Source: Mycobacterium sp. 852002-51971_SCH5477799-a
Lineage (GTDB): Bacteria; Actinomycetota; Actinomycetes; Mycobacteriales; Mycobacteriaceae
Direction of reading: 5' to 3'
NCBI RefSeq assembly: GCF_001667145.1
Contig: NZ_LZIF01000019.1
Coordinates: 1 to 38,455, forward strand
DNA: 38,455 nucleotides
Shown here: positions 36,177 through 38,455 of the stretch, one piece after another
Layout: every line of letters begins with the position of its first letter
Position numbering within the stretch: position 1 is the stretch's first letter
Translations under genes and position numbers: made by a program
The notes under the pieces: model-generated
Database searches by the model: none
Told to the model about the DNA's origin: nothing
Seen by the model: the letters and a program-made list of their open reading frames with translations, nothing else

Positions 36177-36464
36177 GTGAACCACCTCGTGGGAACCGTC
36201 ATGCTGATCCTGCAGATCGCCGTTCTAGTGACGGCGATCTATGCGTTCGTGCATGCCGCGCTGCAACGACCCGACGCTTATACCGCCGCCGAGAAGCTGA
36301 CCAAGCCGGTGTGGTTGCTGATCCTGGGGGGCGCTGTCGCCCTGACATCCATCTTGGGTTTCGTCTTCGGCGTGCTGGGCATGGCGATCGCGGCCTGTGC
36401 CGCCGGTGTGTATCTGGTCGATGTTCGGCCCAAACTGCTTGAGATCCAGGGTAAGTCGCGCTAG
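36177..36464 (+). CDS. DUF2516 membrane protein (Rv0476 type)
   Basis: 95 aa from GTG. Two or three membrane segments: about 4-26 ([21 protein letters not shown]), 45-65 and 67-85. The central [10 protein letters not shown] is typical of DUF2516. No function is known. It is followed after 3 nt by the secreted protein gene and then deoC, so the three are probably co-transcribed. Confidence 0.88.
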   Translation: MNHLVGTVMLILQIAVLVTAIYAFVHAALQRPDAYTAAEKLTKPVWLLILGGAVALTSILGFVFGVLGMAIAACAAGVYLVDVRPKLLEIQGKSR

Positions 36465-36467
36465 CGA

Positions 36468-36908
36468 ATGAAGATCCTGCTGACGGTGCCGGTTGCGGCG
36501 CTCGTCGCCTTGTCCTGTCCGATACCGCACGCGGTCGCCGCGCCCGACCCGGGCAGCGACGCGGCGAATCCGCCCGTCCCGGCCCCGCCCTACATCGACC
36601 ACACCCAGTGGGCACAGTGGCAGGGCAGGCCCAGCCTGCGGGTGTTCCCGTCGCCGGCCGGCCGCACCGCCTCGAGAATCCCCGCAGCCACGGCGCTGGC
36701 CGACGAGGGCTGGGCCGAGGTGCTCGCCTTGGCCCCGGACGCCGACACCGCCGGCATGCGCGCTCAGTTCCTCTGCCACTGGCAGTTCGCCGAACTCGCC
36801 CAGCCCGGCAAGGTCAGCTGGAACCTGGAGCCATGGCGGCCCGTCGTCGACGACACCGAGATGGTCGCCTCCGGCTGCAATCCCGGCGGTCCGGAAGAAT
36901 CCTTCTGA
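36468..36908 (+). CDS. Secreted DUF2599-type protein (Rv0477 type)
   Basis: 146 aa. The N-terminal signal peptide ([20 protein letters not shown] then HAVAAPDPG) has a cleavage site around AVA-A at residue 23-25. The mature part has [32 protein letters not shown] and LEPWRPVV, matching the DUF2599 group; two cysteines (LCHWQF and SGCNPGG) may form a disulfide. The biological role is not known. Its TGA shares an A with the deoC start codon, showing coupling. Confidence 0.88.
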   Translation: MKILLTVPVAALVALSCPIPHAVAAPDPGSDAANPPVPAPPYIDHTQWAQWQGRPSLRVFPSPAGRTASRIPAATALADEGWAEVLALAPDADTAGMRAQFLCHWQFAELAQPGKVSWNLEPWRPVVDDTEMVASGCNPGGPEESF

Positions 36909-37585
36909 TGGCAGCCCAATCCAGCCGAGCGCAGTTGGCGGCGTTCGTCGACCACACGCTGCTCAAACCCGAGGCGACTGACGCCGACGTGATGGCCCTG
37001 GTAGCCGAAGCGGCCGAACTGGGGGTCTACGCGGTGTGCGTCTCGCCCTCGATGGTCCCCGTCGCGGTGCGGGCAGGCACCGGCGTGCGGGTGGCCAGCG
37101 TGGCGGGTTTTCCGTCCGGCAAGCACCTCCCGGCGGTGAAGGCGCACGAAGCGGCCCTGGCCGTCGCGTCCGGTGCCTGCGAGATCGACATGGTCATCGA
37201 TGTCGGGGCGGCACTGGCCGGCGACATCGATGCGGTGCGCTCGGATGTCCATGCCGTGCGCAGCGCGATCGGCGGCGCCGTGCTCAAGGTGATCGTGGAA
37301 TCGGCGGCGCTGCTGGCGCTGGCCGACGAGTCCACGCTGACCCAGGTGTGCCGCGCCGCCGAGTCCGCCGGCGCCGACTTCGTGAAGACGTCAACCGGGT
37401 TTCATCCGGCCGGCGGGGCATCCGTGCGCGCAGTCGCCTTGATGGCCGAGACGGTCGGCGGCCGCCTCGGGGTGAAGGCCAGCGGCGGCATCCGGACGGC
37501 CGCGAACGCGCTCGTGATGCTGGATGCCGGCGCGACCCGGCTAGGGTTGTCGGGCACCCGGGGCGTGCTCGACGGCCTCGGGTGA
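36908..37585 (+). CDS. deoC: Deoxyribose-phosphate aldolase
   Basis: 225 aa class I aldolase that splits 2-deoxyribose 5-phosphate into glyceraldehyde 3-phosphate and acetaldehyde during deoxynucleoside breakdown. The Schiff-base lysine is K160 in DFVKTSTGF; the second lysine is in VKASGGIR; the catalytic Asp lies in EIDMVIDVG; the N-terminus has [11 protein letters not shown]. Length matches M. tuberculosis DeoC. The ATG overlaps the previous stop. The 3' end faces the DUF2993 gene with a 25-nt gap. Confidence 0.97.
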   Translation: MAAQSSRAQLAAFVDHTLLKPEATDADVMALVAEAAELGVYAVCVSPSMVPVAVRAGTGVRVASVAGFPSGKHLPAVKAHEAALAVASGACEIDMVIDVGAALAGDIDAVRSDVHAVRSAIGGAVLKVIVESAALLALADESTLTQVCRAAESAGADFVKTSTGFHPAGGASVRAVALMAETVGGRLGVKASGGIRTAANALVMLDAGATRLGLSGTRGVLDGLG

Positions 37586-37610
37586 GCCGGACGAATCGGG
37601 CCGCTCGCCG

Positions 37611-38453
37611 TCAGAGGTTGGCGAAGCAGGGGTCGTTGTCGTTGCCGTTCGGAATGCTGGCGTTCCTCGTCGAGAAATGGCTCGTCACACCCGTATCGGT
37701 GACCTGCACGCTGTCGGCGTGAATACCCAACGGGTAGTTCTTCGTCTGGTTCGAGGTGAACTCGTCGAGCGTCGACTGCACCGACTCCTTGGGCATGGTG
37801 AAACCGAGCGCGTTGAAGCTGACGATCTGCAGCTGCAACCCGTTGCCCGACACGACCGGCTTGGCCGTGATGTTGTCCAACATGCCCTTCAGCTCGATGG
37901 TGCCGTCAGCGGGATGGGTGGTGACGGTATTGGTGACGAACGGACCCAGAACCGGGACCGCGTCCTGCACCGACTGCTTGATGCCGTCACTGGTCCAGGT
38001 GATGGTGGCGTCCAGCGAGCCGATGGTGCCCTTCGAGTTGCCGTTGTCCTTGAGCCGGACGTCGTTGATATTGACCGAGAGCTTCATGCCCTTGGCGTCG
38101 CGGAGGTTGTTGCCGGCCGTCTGCACCGAGATGTTGGTGTAGTGCTTGGTCGCCACTTGCCACAGCATCAGGGGCGTCACACCGAAGGACGCGGTCGCCT
38201 GGTCCTTGACCTCGCACGCCACCGCCTGGGCAACCTTGTTGTTCGCGGTGTGGCGCACGTACAGCTCGGCCCCGATAAGGGCGGCGATGATCAGCGCGAA
38301 CACAATGACGAAGATCAGCAGGATCGAGACGGGATCACGACCGAAGCGGCGCTTCTTTTTCCCCGACGCCGCCTCATCACCGGGGGGAGTGGTCAGCCGC
38401 TCCGTCGGGTCCGCGGGCGGGGTGGGCGGGGGGGGGTAGCCGGGCTGTTGCAT
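37611..38453 (-). CDS. DUF2993 membrane-anchored protein (Rv0479c type)
   Basis: 280 aa if started at the ATG at 38453. A Pro-rich N-terminus (QQPGYPPPPTPPADPTE) and a basic stretch (GKKKRRFGRDP) precede one membrane segment (about 43-67, VSILLIFVIVFALIIAALIGAELYV). The outer part is a DUF2993 domain, a LmeA-like lipid-binding fold (LSVNINDVRLKD, GTIELKGMLDNI, LQIVSFNALGFTMP). LmeA-type proteins act in lipomannan elongation in mycobacteria; whether this protein does is not known. The M. tuberculosis counterpart is longer, so the true start may lie beyond the window. A run of nine G (38428-38436) lies in the N-terminal coding part. Confidence 0.85.
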   Translation of the reverse strand: MQQPGYPPPPTPPADPTERLTTPPGDEAASGKKKRRFGRDPVSILLIFVIVFALIIAALIGAELYVRHTANNKVAQAVACEVKDQATASFGVTPLMLWQVATKHYTNISVQTAGNNLRDAKGMKLSVNINDVRLKDNGNSKGTIGSLDATITWTSDGIKQSVQDAVPVLGPFVTNTVTTHPADGTIELKGMLDNITAKPVVSGNGLQLQIVSFNALGFTMPKESVQSTLDEFTSNQTKNYPLGIHADSVQVTDTGVTSHFSTRNASIPNGNDNDPCFANL

Positions 38454-38455
38454 GT

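Overview
The window is high-GC chromosomal DNA from a mycobacterium, most likely a slow grower of the M. avium complex type. The species call is inference. The evidence is an almost continuous run of genes in the order known from the M. tuberculosis Rv0440-Rv0479c segment (groEL2, PNPOx protein, PPE, DinB, mmpS/mmpL, Rv0455c, echA2, Rv0457c peptidase, Rv0458-Rv0464c, ramB, Rv0466, icl1, fadB2, pcaA, TetR, Rv0473, Rv0474, hbhA, Rv0476, Rv0477, deoC, Rv0479c). It also contains mycobacteria-specific families (PPE, MmpS/MmpL, PcaA, HbhA).

Layout. 1-2750: an M24 metallopeptidase-like gene, the decayed tail of a reverse-strand SDR gene, two tandem CIRCE operators, groEL2 and a strong terminator. 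2763-8943: an SDR on +, four genes on - (CMD/AhpD-like, PNPOx-like, a minimal PPE protein, an N-acyl-D-amino-acid deacylase-like amidohydrolase), then glyoxalase/VOC, DinB and a membrane protein on +. 8953-15831: a DipZ-like CcdA-thioredoxin fusion on -, then TetR, MmpS and MmpL on +, facing a Rv0455c-type secreted protein on -. 15911-21125: EchA2, a small membrane protein, a beta-propeller lipoprotein translationally overlapping a prolyl-oligopeptidase-family peptidase, and a methyltransferase, all on -. 21207-25818: aldehyde dehydrogenase, DUF779, two membrane proteins, lipoamide dehydrogenase and another membrane protein on +. 25813-27800: AhpD-like protein and RamB on -. 27957-31327: acyl-ACP thioesterase, isocitrate lyase and FadB2 on +. 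31415-33178: PcaA and a TetR regulator on -. 33316-37585: DUF445 protein, XRE regulator, HbhA, DUF2516, DUF2599 and DeoC on +. 37611-38453: a DUF2993 membrane-anchored protein on -.

How it works together. Much of the segment concerns use of host lipids and upkeep of the envelope: isocitrate lyase, its regulator RamB, lipoamide dehydrogenase, FadB2, EchA2 and the thioesterase handle acyl-CoA and acetyl-CoA flux, while PcaA, MmpS/MmpL, the Rv0455c-type protein and HbhA act on envelope lipids, export and adhesion. groEL2 is under HrcA/CIRCE heat-shock control.

Differences from the M. tuberculosis order (from memory): the sigK/rskA cluster, mazEF1 and umaA are absent from their usual places; a DipZ-like gene lies where the sigK cluster would be; mmpS/mmpL lie on the same strand as the TetR gene; the PPE protein consists of only the PPE domain. 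I found no clearly new multi-gene defence or mobile system. The most interesting non-coding signal is a 64-bp imperfect palindrome present twice, 27.5 kb apart, with the same length and a conserved loop core. No tRNA, rRNA, IS element or CRISPR array was seen.
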